A stretch of 64,000 nucleotides of DNA. Origin: Streptomyces prunicolor NBRC 13075 (GTDB lineage: Bacteria; Actinomycetota; Actinomycetes; Streptomycetales; Streptomycetaceae). The stretch is taken from NCBI RefSeq assembly GCF_000367365.1, contig NZ_BARF01000014.1, positions 310,001-374,000 of the forward strand, given 5' to 3'. Below, one piece after another: positions 42,803 to 51,168 of this stretch (within the stretch, counting starts at the first letter, position 1; every line of letters starts with the position of its first letter). Below the pieces are notes generated by a model. The model had not been told where the DNA came from, ran no database searches, and worked only from the letters and a program-made list of their open reading frames with translations. The position numbers and the translations under genes were made by a program.

Positions 42803-44563
42803 CTATGACGAGGACATGAAGGACCGCTTCTCGATCAGTTTGCCGTCCTTGAAGCAGAAGCGGAAGGCGGGTATGTCGTCTCCCTTCTCCGGCCAGTCCC
42901 CGGTCGAGAGGTACGACGCGCAGGTCGCCCCGCGCGGTGCGGCGGGCGCGTTGTCGTCCAGGGCCGGGGCCAGGAACGACTTGCCGTACGGCAGTTTGGC
43001 CCGCACGGCCGTCTCGGAGTCCCCGACCTTCACCGACTTGTAGACCGACGGGTCGAGCATGACCCGGTCGGACTCCTTCTCCACCAGGTTGACGATCAAC
43101 ACGACGGCGAGCACTCCGAGAACCAGGAAGGCCACCAGTGCGGCGCCGCATCCGATCACGAGGCCCTTCTTCTTGCGTCCCATGGCGATGTCGAACTCCT
43201 TCTGCCTGTCCGGCGCACCGGACCAGTCGATGTCCGCACCACCGTCGCCGGGTATCGCCCCCTCGCTCTGCCCCCGGAAGTCGTTCGCCGCATCGACGAA
43301 GGTCGCTCCGTCCGGCCCCGAGTCCGCCGGCCACCCGCCGCTTTCCGACGTGCGCGGCGACCGGGGACCGTAGGGCAGCACGCCCGCGATACGGAACCCG
43401 CCGTCCGCCGCGGGCCCCGCGTGCACCATCCCGCCGACCAGCCGGGCGCGCTCCTGAAGCCCCGTCAGCCCCTGCCCACCGCTCACCACGGGCCGTCGTA
43501 CGGCTGAAGTCAGCGCGGGTACCGGCCCGTTGGCGACCTCGACGACCAAGGAGTCCGGCTCGTAGCGCAGTTCGACGCTGATCGAGGCATCCTGCGCGTG
43601 CTTCAAGGCGTTGGTCAGCGCCTCCTGCACGATCCGGAACGCCGCGTGGTCGGCGGCGGGAGCCAGCGGACGCGGCCGGCCCGTACGCCGTAGCGCTACG
43701 ACCGTTCCCGCGCCCCGCGATGCCTCCACCAGGCCGTCGATCCCTGCCACTCCCCGGGACTGGGGCTCCAACTCGCCCTCACGCTCCCGGACTTGATCGG
43801 GTGTGCCGTCGCTCAGGATGCCGACCGCCTCGCGCAATTCGTGCATCGCGGATACCGAGGCGTTCCGCAGTACGCCCACCACCTCGCGCTGTCCGTCCGT
43901 CAGGGCCCGGTCCACCTCCAACGCGCCGGTGTGGACGGCGATCAGCGCCAGTTGGTGGCCGAGGCTGTCGTGCATGTCCTGCGCGATGCGCTGCCGCTCC
44001 CGCAGTCGCGCGTGGGACGCGATCATCTCGCGCTCGCGCAGCAGTTGGGCGTTGTGCGCGTGCAACGCGTGCAGCAGCGTGCGGCGTTGGGCGCGGTTGC
44101 GACTGGCCAGGCCGGGCACGACCGTCGTGGCCACGAACGCGAGCGTGGTGAACACCAGGGTCTGCACGGTGGACAGCGGCTGCGTCGGGTCGTGGACCGA
44201 CAGCCCCACGAAGAGGACGTACGTGGTGGCGAACAGCGCGAGTGCCCGGCGCGGCGCCTCGATCCGCGCCCCCGCCGACCAGCTCACCACGATCAGCATG
44301 ATTCCGAAGCTGCTGAGCACACCGCCGACCGCGCCGGTGGCGACCAGGACGCCCGCCGGGAAGATCCGCCGTAGCGGAGACAACAGCGCCGCCGCCACCG
44401 CCGCGGCGGTCATCCGCAGCTCGCCCTCGCCCGTCTGGCCGACCGCCATGCCCAGGGCCAGGACGACGGCCAGTACCGTTTCGCCGGCGATCCGCCGCCG
44501 GGACCACATGCGTACCGTGCCCAGTCGGTGCCGGACATCGAGGGCCATCGTCTTGAGATTCAC
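42803..44563 (-). CDS. Sensor histidine kinase with extra C-terminal membrane-anchored domain
   Basis: A 586-aa protein. The first 155 residues hold about five membrane helices. The HisKA_3 dimerisation helix has RLRERQRIAQDMHDSLGHQ with His198. The HATPase domain follows (FRIVQEALTNALKHA, GGQGLTGLQERARLVGG) and ends near residue 390. Unusually the frame continues for about 195 residues: an acidic linker, MGRKKKGLVIGCG, a membrane helix (ALVAFLVLGVLAVVLIVNLV) and a roughly 85-residue domain with two Cys (CASYL, FRFCF). GTG start is leaderless with TACCGT 6 nt upstream. Cognate regulator is the next gene. Confidence 0.9.
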   Translation of the reverse strand: MNLKTMALDVRHRLGTVRMWSRRRIAGETVLAVVLALGMAVGQTGEGELRMTAAAVAAALLSPLRRIFPAGVLVATGAVGGVLSSFGIMLIVVSWSAGARIEAPRRALALFATTYVLFVGLSVHDPTQPLSTVQTLVFTTLAFVATTVVPGLASRNRAQRRTLLHALHAHNAQLLREREMIASHARLRERQRIAQDMHDSLGHQLALIAVHTGALEVDRALTDGQREVVGVLRNASVSAMHELREAVGILSDGTPDQVREREGELEPQSRGVAGIDGLVEASRGAGTVVALRRTGRPRPLAPAADHAAFRIVQEALTNALKHAQDASISVELRYEPDSLVVEVANGPVPALTSAVRRPVVSGGQGLTGLQERARLVGGMVHAGPAADGGFRIAGVLPYGPRSPRTSESGGWPADSGPDGATFVDAANDFRGQSEGAIPGDGGADIDWSGAPDRQKEFDIAMGRKKKGLVIGCGAALVAFLVLGVLAVVLIVNLVEKESDRVMLDPSVYKSVKVGDSETAVRAKLPYGKSFLAPALDDNAPAAPRGATCASYLSTGDWPEKGDDIPAFRFCFKDGKLIEKRSFMSSS

Positions 44564-44569
44564 GCGCCA

Positions 44570-44575
44570 ACGGTA
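44570..44575 (-). promoter_or_regulatory. -10 element of the histidine-kinase promoter (leaderless)
   Basis: On the minus strand TACCGT ends 6 nt before the GTG at 44563, and there is no ribosome-binding site. Confidence 0.55.
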
Positions 44576-44711
44576 TGCAGCAATGTCCGCGCGCACAGCA
44601 TCCGTTCGTCGCATCCACGCGCGACGAAAGTCGTACGGTCCGGGTGACGTCCACCTGCGGGATCGACAGTGCCCCGGTCCGTGGTGGTGGACCGGGGCAC
44701 TGTCGCGAGCG

Positions 44712-45563
44712 TCAGCTGGTGGCCTTGACGGCGTCCTCGATGAGGTGGGCGACGGCCTTGGGGTGGCTGATCATCACGACGTGGGAAGAGCGCGGCACCT
44801 CGACGATCTTGCGGGCGTTCGCGCGGCTGTACATCCAGCGCTCGCAGGCCGGCGGGATCGCCTTGTCCGCGCCGGCGACGAGCCCCCACACCGGGATCGT
44901 CTTCCAGGCGGCGGCCGTGGTCGGGAAGACGAAGGAGTCGGCGTCGAAGGGGCGCTGCGTGGCCTGCAGGACCTTGAAGTCGGTGGTGGAGAGGTCGGCG
45001 GCGAAGGCGGCCTGGCCGTCCTTGCTGAGGTACAGATCGGTGCCCGTCGTACCGTCGGCCTTCGTGTACGGCACCGGCACGCTCACCGGCTCGACCTCGC
45101 TGCCGGGGAACTTGGTGATGAGTTCGCCCTGGGTCTCGCCCACGTCGGGCACGAACGCGGCGATGTAGACCAGCGCCTTGACGTTGGCCTTTCCGGCGGC
45201 GGCGTTCGTGATGACCGTTCCGCCCATGGAATGCGCGACCAGGACGACCGGTCCGCTGATGGAGTCGAGCAGGCTCGCGATGTACGGGGCGTCGGTCGGA
45301 ATGCCGCGCAGCGGGTTCGACCCGGCGATCGTGGTGTAGCCCTTGTCCTGCAGCTCCGCGATGGTGGCGTTCCAGCAGGACGAATCGGCGTAGCCGCCGT
45401 GGACCAGCACGATCGTGGGCTTCACCTTCGACTTCTCCGCACCGGTACCGGCCGGGGCGGTCGCCGCGCCGGCTGTTCCTTCCGAACCGGCGATCAGCGC
45501 AGCCGATCCGGCCAGCGCCGCGCCGGCGGCCAGGACATGGCGGCGGGAAACTTCGGTACTCAT
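44712..45563 (-). CDS. Secreted alpha/beta hydrolase with Tat signal
   Basis: A 283-aa protein. N-terminal STEVSRRHVLAAGAALAGSA is a twin-arginine signal. The mature enzyme has TIVLVHGGYADSSCWN, nucleophile elbow VAHSMGG (Ser near residue 125), acid in VAGADKAIPP and His in RSSHVVMISHP near the end. This is the signature of the salicylate esterase/hydroxynitrile-lyase-like (EstC, MES) group, acting on small esters. GAGGAG precedes the ATG. Convergent relation to none; it stands alone between the kinase and an MFS gene. Confidence 0.9.
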   Translation of the reverse strand: MSTEVSRRHVLAAGAALAGSAALIAGSEGTAGAATAPAGTGAEKSKVKPTIVLVHGGYADSSCWNATIAELQDKGYTTIAGSNPLRGIPTDAPYIASLLDSISGPVVLVAHSMGGTVITNAAAGKANVKALVYIAAFVPDVGETQGELITKFPGSEVEPVSVPVPYTKADGTTGTDLYLSKDGQAAFAADLSTTDFKVLQATQRPFDADSFVFPTTAAAWKTIPVWGLVAGADKAIPPACERWMYSRANARKIVEVPRSSHVVMISHPKAVAHLIEDAVKATS

Positions 45564-45800
45564 GGGACTCCTCAGGCATGGGACGGGCGTGGTGCGAATG
45601 GAGCTGACGGAGAGTCCGCCGCCGAGCTGTTGGGCGAGGGGCGGTGGCCTTGTGGAGCTTCCGGTCCGTCGGCGCGGCATGTCATGGACCCTATGAGGAG
45701 CGCTTTTGCGGTGGCATCCGCAATATGACCTAGATTCCGGGACCGGTGGCCCGGCGACCAGCGGCGGCAGCATGCCGAGCCACACCTGACGTCAGCGTGA

Positions 45801-47102
45801 CTACACGCGTTTCGCCCCCGAACCCCGAGACAGTGAGCCCGCCGCCCGGCTGTGGGGAGAACCGGGACTGTCCATCTTTCTCCAGACCGGGAAGATCACC
45901 GGGCACAGCGTGGCGAACAGATACGCACCGCCGACCATCAGCAGCGTGGAGGGCAGGCCGACCGCGTCCACGAGGAAGCCCGCGGCCAATCCGCCCAGCG
46001 GAGTGACGAGTTGGACCGAGGCCGTCGTCGCGCTCAGCACGCGGCTGCGCAGCTCCTCCGGCACCGTCTCGTAAGTCACCGTGGCCATGATGGGGTTGAG
46101 CACACCGCAGGCGAGACCCTCAACCGCCATGATCACGGCCAGCGGTGTGAAGGTGTCGGTGAACGCGGCCACCACGAAGCGCGGCAGACCTACGACGAGA
46201 AACGCGATCGTGAACACCGGCCACCGCCGAAAACGGCTGCCCACCGCGCCGTAGACGAGGGCCCCCGTGAGTGCGCAGACCCCGAACGCCGCGTTCAGCA
46301 GACCGAGTTCGACCGAACCGCCGAGCTCCTCACGGGCGTGCACGGGGAGGAGTACGGCACTCCATCCCTGGTCGAGGCCCCTGGTGACCAGTGTCATCAG
46401 GCACAGGCCCAGCAGCAACGGCGTGGTCGCCACGAAGCGGTACCCTTCCGCGAGTTCACGACGGTAGGCACGCAACGACACCGGCTCCGCCCGCTGTTGG
46501 GCCTGTGCCTCGGGCAGACCGCGCACCCCGAACGCGAACAGCGGCGCGGCCACGGCGAAGGTCGCGGCATCCGCCAACAGGACGTTCGCGGCGCCGAGTT
46601 CGGCGATCAGCACACCTCCGAGAGCCGACCCGGTCAGCGTCGCACAGCGTGCCGCACCGTCGTACCACCCGGCCGCCCGGGGCAGCGGCATTCCGGCGCG
46701 TTCGGCGAGCGTGGGCAACAGCACGCCGCGGGCGGTTTCCCCCGGCGTACGGCACAGCCCCGTCACCGCCATCAGCACGCACAGCATCCAGAAACGCAGG
46801 GCGCCGGCGAACTGCAGCAGCGGGATCGCCGCGACGGCTACTCCGCAGGCGAGATCCGAGGCGACACTCACCCGGCGTCGCCCGATCCGGTCGATGACCG
46901 GACCGCCGACGAGCGCGGCGAGCACCACGGGCAGCAGTGTGCAGAACGCGACGATCCCGGCCTTGGCGGCACTGCCCGTGCTCTGCAGCACGAACCAGGG
47001 CACGCCCATGTACGTGAGGCAACTCCCGCTGATCGAAACGAGGTTGGCGGCAAGAACCGTCGTCAGCGGACGGCGATCAGGCGTCGAGAAGTCTTCGGGC
47101 AC
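45801..47102 (-). CDS. MFS transporter, enterobactin-exporter-like
   Basis: A 433-aa major facilitator with twelve predicted helices: LTTVLAANLVSISGSCLTYMG, the loop motif PVIDRIGRRRVSVASDL (MFS motif A), and LSATTASVQLVTPLGGLAAG near helix 11. It resembles EntS/MdtG-type exporters of siderophores or drugs. The GTG start has GGGAG about 10 nt upstream. No regulator or biosynthetic gene is adjacent. Confidence 0.9.
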   Translation of the reverse strand: MPEDFSTPDRRPLTTVLAANLVSISGSCLTYMGVPWFVLQSTGSAAKAGIVAFCTLLPVVLAALVGGPVIDRIGRRRVSVASDLACGVAVAAIPLLQFAGALRFWMLCVLMAVTGLCRTPGETARGVLLPTLAERAGMPLPRAAGWYDGAARCATLTGSALGGVLIAELGAANVLLADAATFAVAAPLFAFGVRGLPEAQAQQRAEPVSLRAYRRELAEGYRFVATTPLLLGLCLMTLVTRGLDQGWSAVLLPVHAREELGGSVELGLLNAAFGVCALTGALVYGAVGSRFRRWPVFTIAFLVVGLPRFVVAAFTDTFTPLAVIMAVEGLACGVLNPIMATVTYETVPEELRSRVLSATTASVQLVTPLGGLAAGFLVDAVGLPSTLLMVGGAYLFATLCPVIFPVWRKMDSPGSPHSRAAGSLSRGSGAKRV

Positions 47103-47350
47103 TGCGGTGGTCTCCCATACGGGGAAGCGCCCACCGCGAACGAACAGGTCAGACGGTGGGCGAGGCGAAGTGTTCAGCGTCTGGCGCGCAGGGCGAGGCG
47201 CACCGCGATGCGGTGTTCACAAGCAGCGCCTCCAACACTTCGCCGGGATGACCACCCGGCACGTCCCCGCATTGTCACCTCGGGCACGGGGACTCCGCAA
47301 CGACGATCCTTCGCCTGCCGCCGGTACCTGCGCGTCTCCGGGACGGTGGA

Positions 47351-47356
47351 TAGGCT
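47351..47356 (+). promoter_or_regulatory. -10 element of a leaderless promoter
   Basis: TAGGCT ends 5 nt before the ATG at 47362. No ribosome-binding site is present. Confidence 0.5.
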
Positions 47357-47361
47357 CAAGC

Positions 47362-47745
47362 ATGCGATCTCGAACAGGCGGTATGTGGTGGGGGACCACG
47401 GTCGAAGCGCCGGATCCCAGTGGCTTGGCGAGGATCTATGCCGAGCTCCTCGACTGGCACATCGGGCATGAGGAGCCGGGAACATCCGTCCTGGCCGCCT
47501 CCCCGCAAGGGCCGTTCCTCGTGTTCCAGCAGGCGCAGGGTTATCGGGCTCCGGTATGGCCACCAGTCGAGGGGGACCAACGCCCGATGATGCACTTCGA
47601 CTTCCAGGTCGGCGACCTGGACTCGGCGGTCACCGAGGCGGTCGCCCTGGGCGCCGTCGTGGCGGAGTTCCAGCCGCAGGAGAATGTACGGGTGCTCTTC
47701 GACCCTGCTGGGCACCCCTTTTGTCTGTGTCGCGACGACAATTAG
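47362..47745 (+). CDS. VOC family protein (glyoxalase/dioxygenase superfamily)
   Basis: A 127-aa VOC protein with two beta-alpha-beta-beta-beta modules: GMWWGTTVEAPDPSGLARIYAELL, a central strand MMHFDFQVGDLDSAV, and VRVLFDPAGHPFCLC at the end. Potential metal ligands His (MHFDF) and Glu are partly present; the C-terminal Cys-rich CLCRDDN end is unusual. Function unknown. The ATG has a -10-like TAGGCT 5 nt upstream and no ribosome-binding site, which suggests a leaderless transcript. The 86-aa gene follows after 21 bp. Confidence 0.87.
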   Translation: MRSRTGGMWWGTTVEAPDPSGLARIYAELLDWHIGHEEPGTSVLAASPQGPFLVFQQAQGYRAPVWPPVEGDQRPMMHFDFQVGDLDSAVTEAVALGAVVAEFQPQENVRVLFDPAGHPFCLCRDDN

Positions 47746-47766
47746 TCAGGCGGCAAGGAGGTCGGG

Positions 47767-48027
47767 ATGGGGATCGTGCTCTGCCCTGCGGACGACGATG
47801 TAGCCGGCCCGGACATCTCGTGGTCGCACTATGGGTTCAGCCTGTTCAGACAGTGGCTGGCGCAAGCGGAGGGGCTCGTCCTCCGCGAGATGGTCGGCTA
47901 CGGCGGAAACCGCCCGTGGAACACCGCCCACGATCCCGTTCTCCAGCGACGCACCGACGACGTCGGCCGGCTGATCGACGTCATGAAGTACTGCGTGGAG
48001 AAGGGCATCCCGCTCGACTTCTGCTGA
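47767..48027 (+). CDS. Hypothetical protein (86 aa)
   Basis: An 86-aa soluble protein: GIVLCPADDDVAGPDISWSH, then FSLFRQWLAQAEGLVLREMVG, then PVLQRRTDDVGRLIDVMKYC. It has three Cys, one the last residue. I do not recognise it. A good GGAGG precedes the ATG. It is co-directional with the VOC gene. Confidence 0.7.
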   Translation: MGIVLCPADDDVAGPDISWSHYGFSLFRQWLAQAEGLVLREMVGYGGNRPWNTAHDPVLQRRTDDVGRLIDVMKYCVEKGIPLDFC

Positions 48028-48029
48028 CT

Positions 48030-48205
48030 ACCTGGCCACGGAGCTACACCTCCGCCAAGGGGGGCCAGTAGCTGCGGGACAACCCTCGGCAAGAAAAACG
48101 CATCTACCAGGGCGAGTTGCCCCCGTATCCCGGCACGGCACCTTACGTATCACCGCCACCGCCATATCGTCCCGCCCCGCCCAACCCCACCCCCCAGCGC
48201 GCCGA
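48030..48205 (+). pseudogene. Possible gene remnant with in-frame stop
   Basis: One frame reads WPRSYTSAKGGQ, a TAG stop at 48069-48071, then LRDNPRQEKRIYQGELPPYP followed by a Pro/Tyr-rich tail. This looks like the C-terminal end of a membrane or surface protein rather than random sequence, but no upstream body remains. It may be the leftover of a deleted gene. Confidence 0.35.
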
Positions 48206-48271
48206 TTACTTCTGTCCCAACGCTGTACGGGCATCCGGTGTTCGAGATAGCGTCACCACGCAGCTGCCGAG

Positions 48272-48283
48272 TGAAACGATTCA
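48272..48283 (+). promoter_or_regulatory. LacI-family operator before the rhamnosidase gene
   Basis: TGAAACGATTCA is a near-perfect 12-bp palindrome with the central CG typical of LacI/GalR-type operators. It lies 24 bp before the rhamnosidase start, in the promoter/leader position of a repressed gene. Confidence 0.65.
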
Positions 48284-48307
48284 ATCCATGTCGCTCAAGG
48301 GGACCGT

Positions 48308-50953
48308 ATGGCGTCGAACAGCACACCGGACAAAGGCATTTCCCGTCGCGTAGCTCTGGCCGCAGCAAGCACCGTCGGACTCACCGCGGTGTCCCTCTCC
48401 ACCGGACTCCCCTCGGCCGAGGCGCTCCCGGCGCTCGCCGCAGAGGGAGCCTCCGCTTCCGGCGCCGGTGCTCCGTCCCGTCGCGCCGGCGGATGGCACC
48501 GGTACGTCCAGGGGCCGTCCTCGCGCACGGTCCGCCCGGTGCGGATCACCACGTCGACCGGGGACGTGAAGAACCCGAACGCGCTGCTCAAGCCCGGCGG
48601 CGCCAGATCCGTCCTGCGGCGCCCGCAGCCCGCGGCGGCGCCCACCTGGCCCGCCGGCACCACGGCCGAGGCCTCCTCCGCCCACGCGGGCAACAACGGC
48701 AACGACGGCCAGCCACGCACCTACGACGCCGGCAACGCGATCGACGGAAACCCGGACACCTTCTGGAACGACGACACGCTCGGGGTGTTCCCCGACGTCC
48801 TCACCATCACCGCACCGCAGGTCACGCCCCTGCGGGGCATCACGGTGATCTCCAACAGCGACGGCGTGCCGACCGACTACACCGTCGACGTGTGGACCGA
48901 CGGCGACTGGCACACGGCCGCGACGGTCACGGGCAACGACGCGGTGCAGAAGGCCGTTCCGTTCGCGGAGCAGGTCAGCACCGACCGCGTGCGCATCACC
49001 GTGACCCACGCGCAGGACACCTCGCACGGCAACTTCACCCGGATCAACGAGGTCTGGCCCGCACCGGTCGAGCCGATCCCGATACCGAGTGTCACCGTGG
49101 ACTTCGGCAAGGTCGTGGTCGGATATCCGCAGATCAGGTTCACCTCCGCCTCCGCCGACTCCCCGGGCGTACGCGTCGCGTTCTCCGAGACCCGCCAATT
49201 CCTCACCGACCGCTCGGACTTCACCCGCGCCGACCAGGCGGGCGGCGCCGGAGGGGGCACGGACCAGTTCGCCGTCCCCGCGAAGGGCGCCAACTGGACC
49301 GACCACAAAGGCTTCCAGGCCGGTGACAAGGTGTTCGCGGACGGGCTCCACGGATTCCGCTACCTCAAGATCAGCCTCGACGCGCTCGCCTCGGACAGCC
49401 CCGCCGCACAGCCCTGGGGCACGGTCGAAATCGACTCCGTGGCACTGCAGTTCACCGCGTACGTCGGCACACCGAGCACCTACCGCGGCTGGTTCCTGTG
49501 CTCCGACGACGAGTTGAATCGTTACTGGTACGGCGCCGCCTACACCAACGAACTGGTCACCGACACCTTCCGCCAGGACGACGTCGACCCCCGCAACGCC
49601 TGGAGCGCCACGCTGGAAGGGAAATTGGTCCTCCAGGACGGTGCCAAGCGTGACCGCGACCCGTACGTCGGCGACCTCGCCGTCTCGGCACGCACCCTCT
49701 ACCTCACCCACGACGACGCCGCCGCGGCGGCCCGCAACGTCCTGGCCGACCTCGCCGACCACCAGCGCGCCGACGGCTGGATCCCGCCCGCCTCCATCGG
49801 CAACTACACGCTGCCCCTCTTCGACTATCCGCTGTACTGGGTCACTTGCAGCTGGGACTACGTCCTCTACACCGGGGACCGCCAGTACGCGACGCGCTAC
49901 TACCCGACCCTGCTGAAGGTCCTGGACACCTGGTACCCGAGCGTCACGGACGACACCGGCCTGCTGAGCAAGGGCCTCAACGGCACCGGCGGATACGGCG
50001 ACTACGCGTTCCTCGGCCGTACGGGCCGCGTCACCTACTACAACGCGCTCTACGTCCAAGCCCTCCAGAACGCCGCCCAGTTGGCCCGCCTGCTGGGGCA
50101 GCAGGCCGATGCCACGCGCTGGAGCACGCGGGCCGAAAACGTTGCCCAAGCCGTCAACTCGCTGCTGTGGGACGCAAGTTCGGGCGCCTACCTGGACTCC
50201 TCGACGGGCGCGGTACGGCACGCCCAGGACGGCAACTCCCTGGCCGTCGTCACCGGTATCGCGAGCGCCGACCGCGCCACGTCTGCCCTCGCGCATCTCG
50301 ACGCGACGACGAAACGGCCGTACGGCAACGCCTTCATGGACAACGACACGCTCTTCGACCAGGCCTCCCAGCGGGTCTACGCCTTCACCTCCTACCCGGA
50401 GATCGAGGCCCGTTTCCTGACCGGTCAGGCCGAGTCCGCGCTCGACCAGATCCGCCGTATGTACGGCTGGATGGACAAGAACGACCCCGGCATCACCCAC
50501 TGGGAGGGCATCGGTCCCAACGGTTCGCTGTATGAGGACGCCTACACCAGCATGGCCCACGGCTGGTCCACCGGTGTGCTGCCCGCGCTGACCAACCATC
50601 TGCTCGGCGCCCGGCCGACCTCACCGGGATACGCCACCTGGGAGGTACGTCCGCGGCCCGGCGGCGTCGACTGGGCGACGGGTCAACTCCCCACCCCGCA
50701 CGGCCCCTTGGGCGTCGAGTGGGAGAACAGTGCGCGCGTCTTCCGGCTCACCGTCCATGTACCCAAGCACACTCAGGGCTCGGTCACCTTCCCCGGTGAC
50801 TCGCACGGCCAACGCGTGAGCGTCGGTCGGCGGACGCTCTGGGACGGGCGGCGGGCATCGAGCCGTGACGTGTCGGTGTCCGACGGCACGGTCACGGTCG
50901 CGGGCCTCGGTGCGGGCGACCACAGCTTCGTGAGTGAACTGCGCGGCAACTGA
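48308..50953 (+). CDS. Secreted alpha-L-rhamnosidase (GH78) with F5/8 type C domain
   Basis: An 881-aa secreted enzyme. A Tat-like signal (KGISRRVALAAASTVGLTAVS) is followed by a discoidin-like carbohydrate-binding domain (about residues 110-255; AIDGNPDTFWNDDTLGVFPD, RVRITVTHAQDTSHGNFTRI), a beta-sandwich, and the (alpha/alpha)6 catalytic barrel from about residue 390 (DPRNAWSATLEGKLVLQDG, KRDRDPYVGDLAVSARTLY, WDYVLYTGD), then a C-terminal beta-domain. GH78 enzymes release L-rhamnose from plant and bacterial glycans. The DxDPRNAWSATLEG version replaces the DERLGWTGD loop of classic members, so this is a subgroup. AAGGGGA lies upstream. Confidence 0.87.
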   Translation: MASNSTPDKGISRRVALAAASTVGLTAVSLSTGLPSAEALPALAAEGASASGAGAPSRRAGGWHRYVQGPSSRTVRPVRITTSTGDVKNPNALLKPGGARSVLRRPQPAAAPTWPAGTTAEASSAHAGNNGNDGQPRTYDAGNAIDGNPDTFWNDDTLGVFPDVLTITAPQVTPLRGITVISNSDGVPTDYTVDVWTDGDWHTAATVTGNDAVQKAVPFAEQVSTDRVRITVTHAQDTSHGNFTRINEVWPAPVEPIPIPSVTVDFGKVVVGYPQIRFTSASADSPGVRVAFSETRQFLTDRSDFTRADQAGGAGGGTDQFAVPAKGANWTDHKGFQAGDKVFADGLHGFRYLKISLDALASDSPAAQPWGTVEIDSVALQFTAYVGTPSTYRGWFLCSDDELNRYWYGAAYTNELVTDTFRQDDVDPRNAWSATLEGKLVLQDGAKRDRDPYVGDLAVSARTLYLTHDDAAAAARNVLADLADHQRADGWIPPASIGNYTLPLFDYPLYWVTCSWDYVLYTGDRQYATRYYPTLLKVLDTWYPSVTDDTGLLSKGLNGTGGYGDYAFLGRTGRVTYYNALYVQALQNAAQLARLLGQQADATRWSTRAENVAQAVNSLLWDASSGAYLDSSTGAVRHAQDGNSLAVVTGIASADRATSALAHLDATTKRPYGNAFMDNDTLFDQASQRVYAFTSYPEIEARFLTGQAESALDQIRRMYGWMDKNDPGITHWEGIGPNGSLYEDAYTSMAHGWSTGVLPALTNHLLGARPTSPGYATWEVRPRPGGVDWATGQLPTPHGPLGVEWENSARVFRLTVHVPKHTQGSVTFPGDSHGQRVSVGRRTLWDGRRASSRDVSVSDGTVTVAGLGAGDHSFVSELRGN

Positions 50954-51030
50954 CCGCATTGGATGCCTCGTTGGTGCGCGGCGTCGCGATGAACCGCTCC
51001 GGGACAGACCAACGTGCGTCTGGTTCGGGG

Positions 51031-51056
51031 CGGTTCACTGTGAAACGGGTGAACCG
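51031..51056 (+). promoter_or_regulatory. Inverted repeat upstream of the MFS gene
   Basis: CGGTTCAC and GTGAACCG, separated by 10 bp, lie 113 bp before the MFS start. A further half-site (TGAACCGC at 50990-50997) pairs with the first arm. Candidate operator, or a hairpin terminating the rhamnosidase transcript. Confidence 0.45.
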
Positions 51057-51168
51057 GGCGAACTCGACGTTCGCTTTGGCTAATTGTGGCGGGTGTTTTG
51101 CCGGACCTTGCGTTGCCCCGGGCCGCCGAGCCCACCTAGCCTGACCTGCGGACCGAGGGAGGGCCGGG

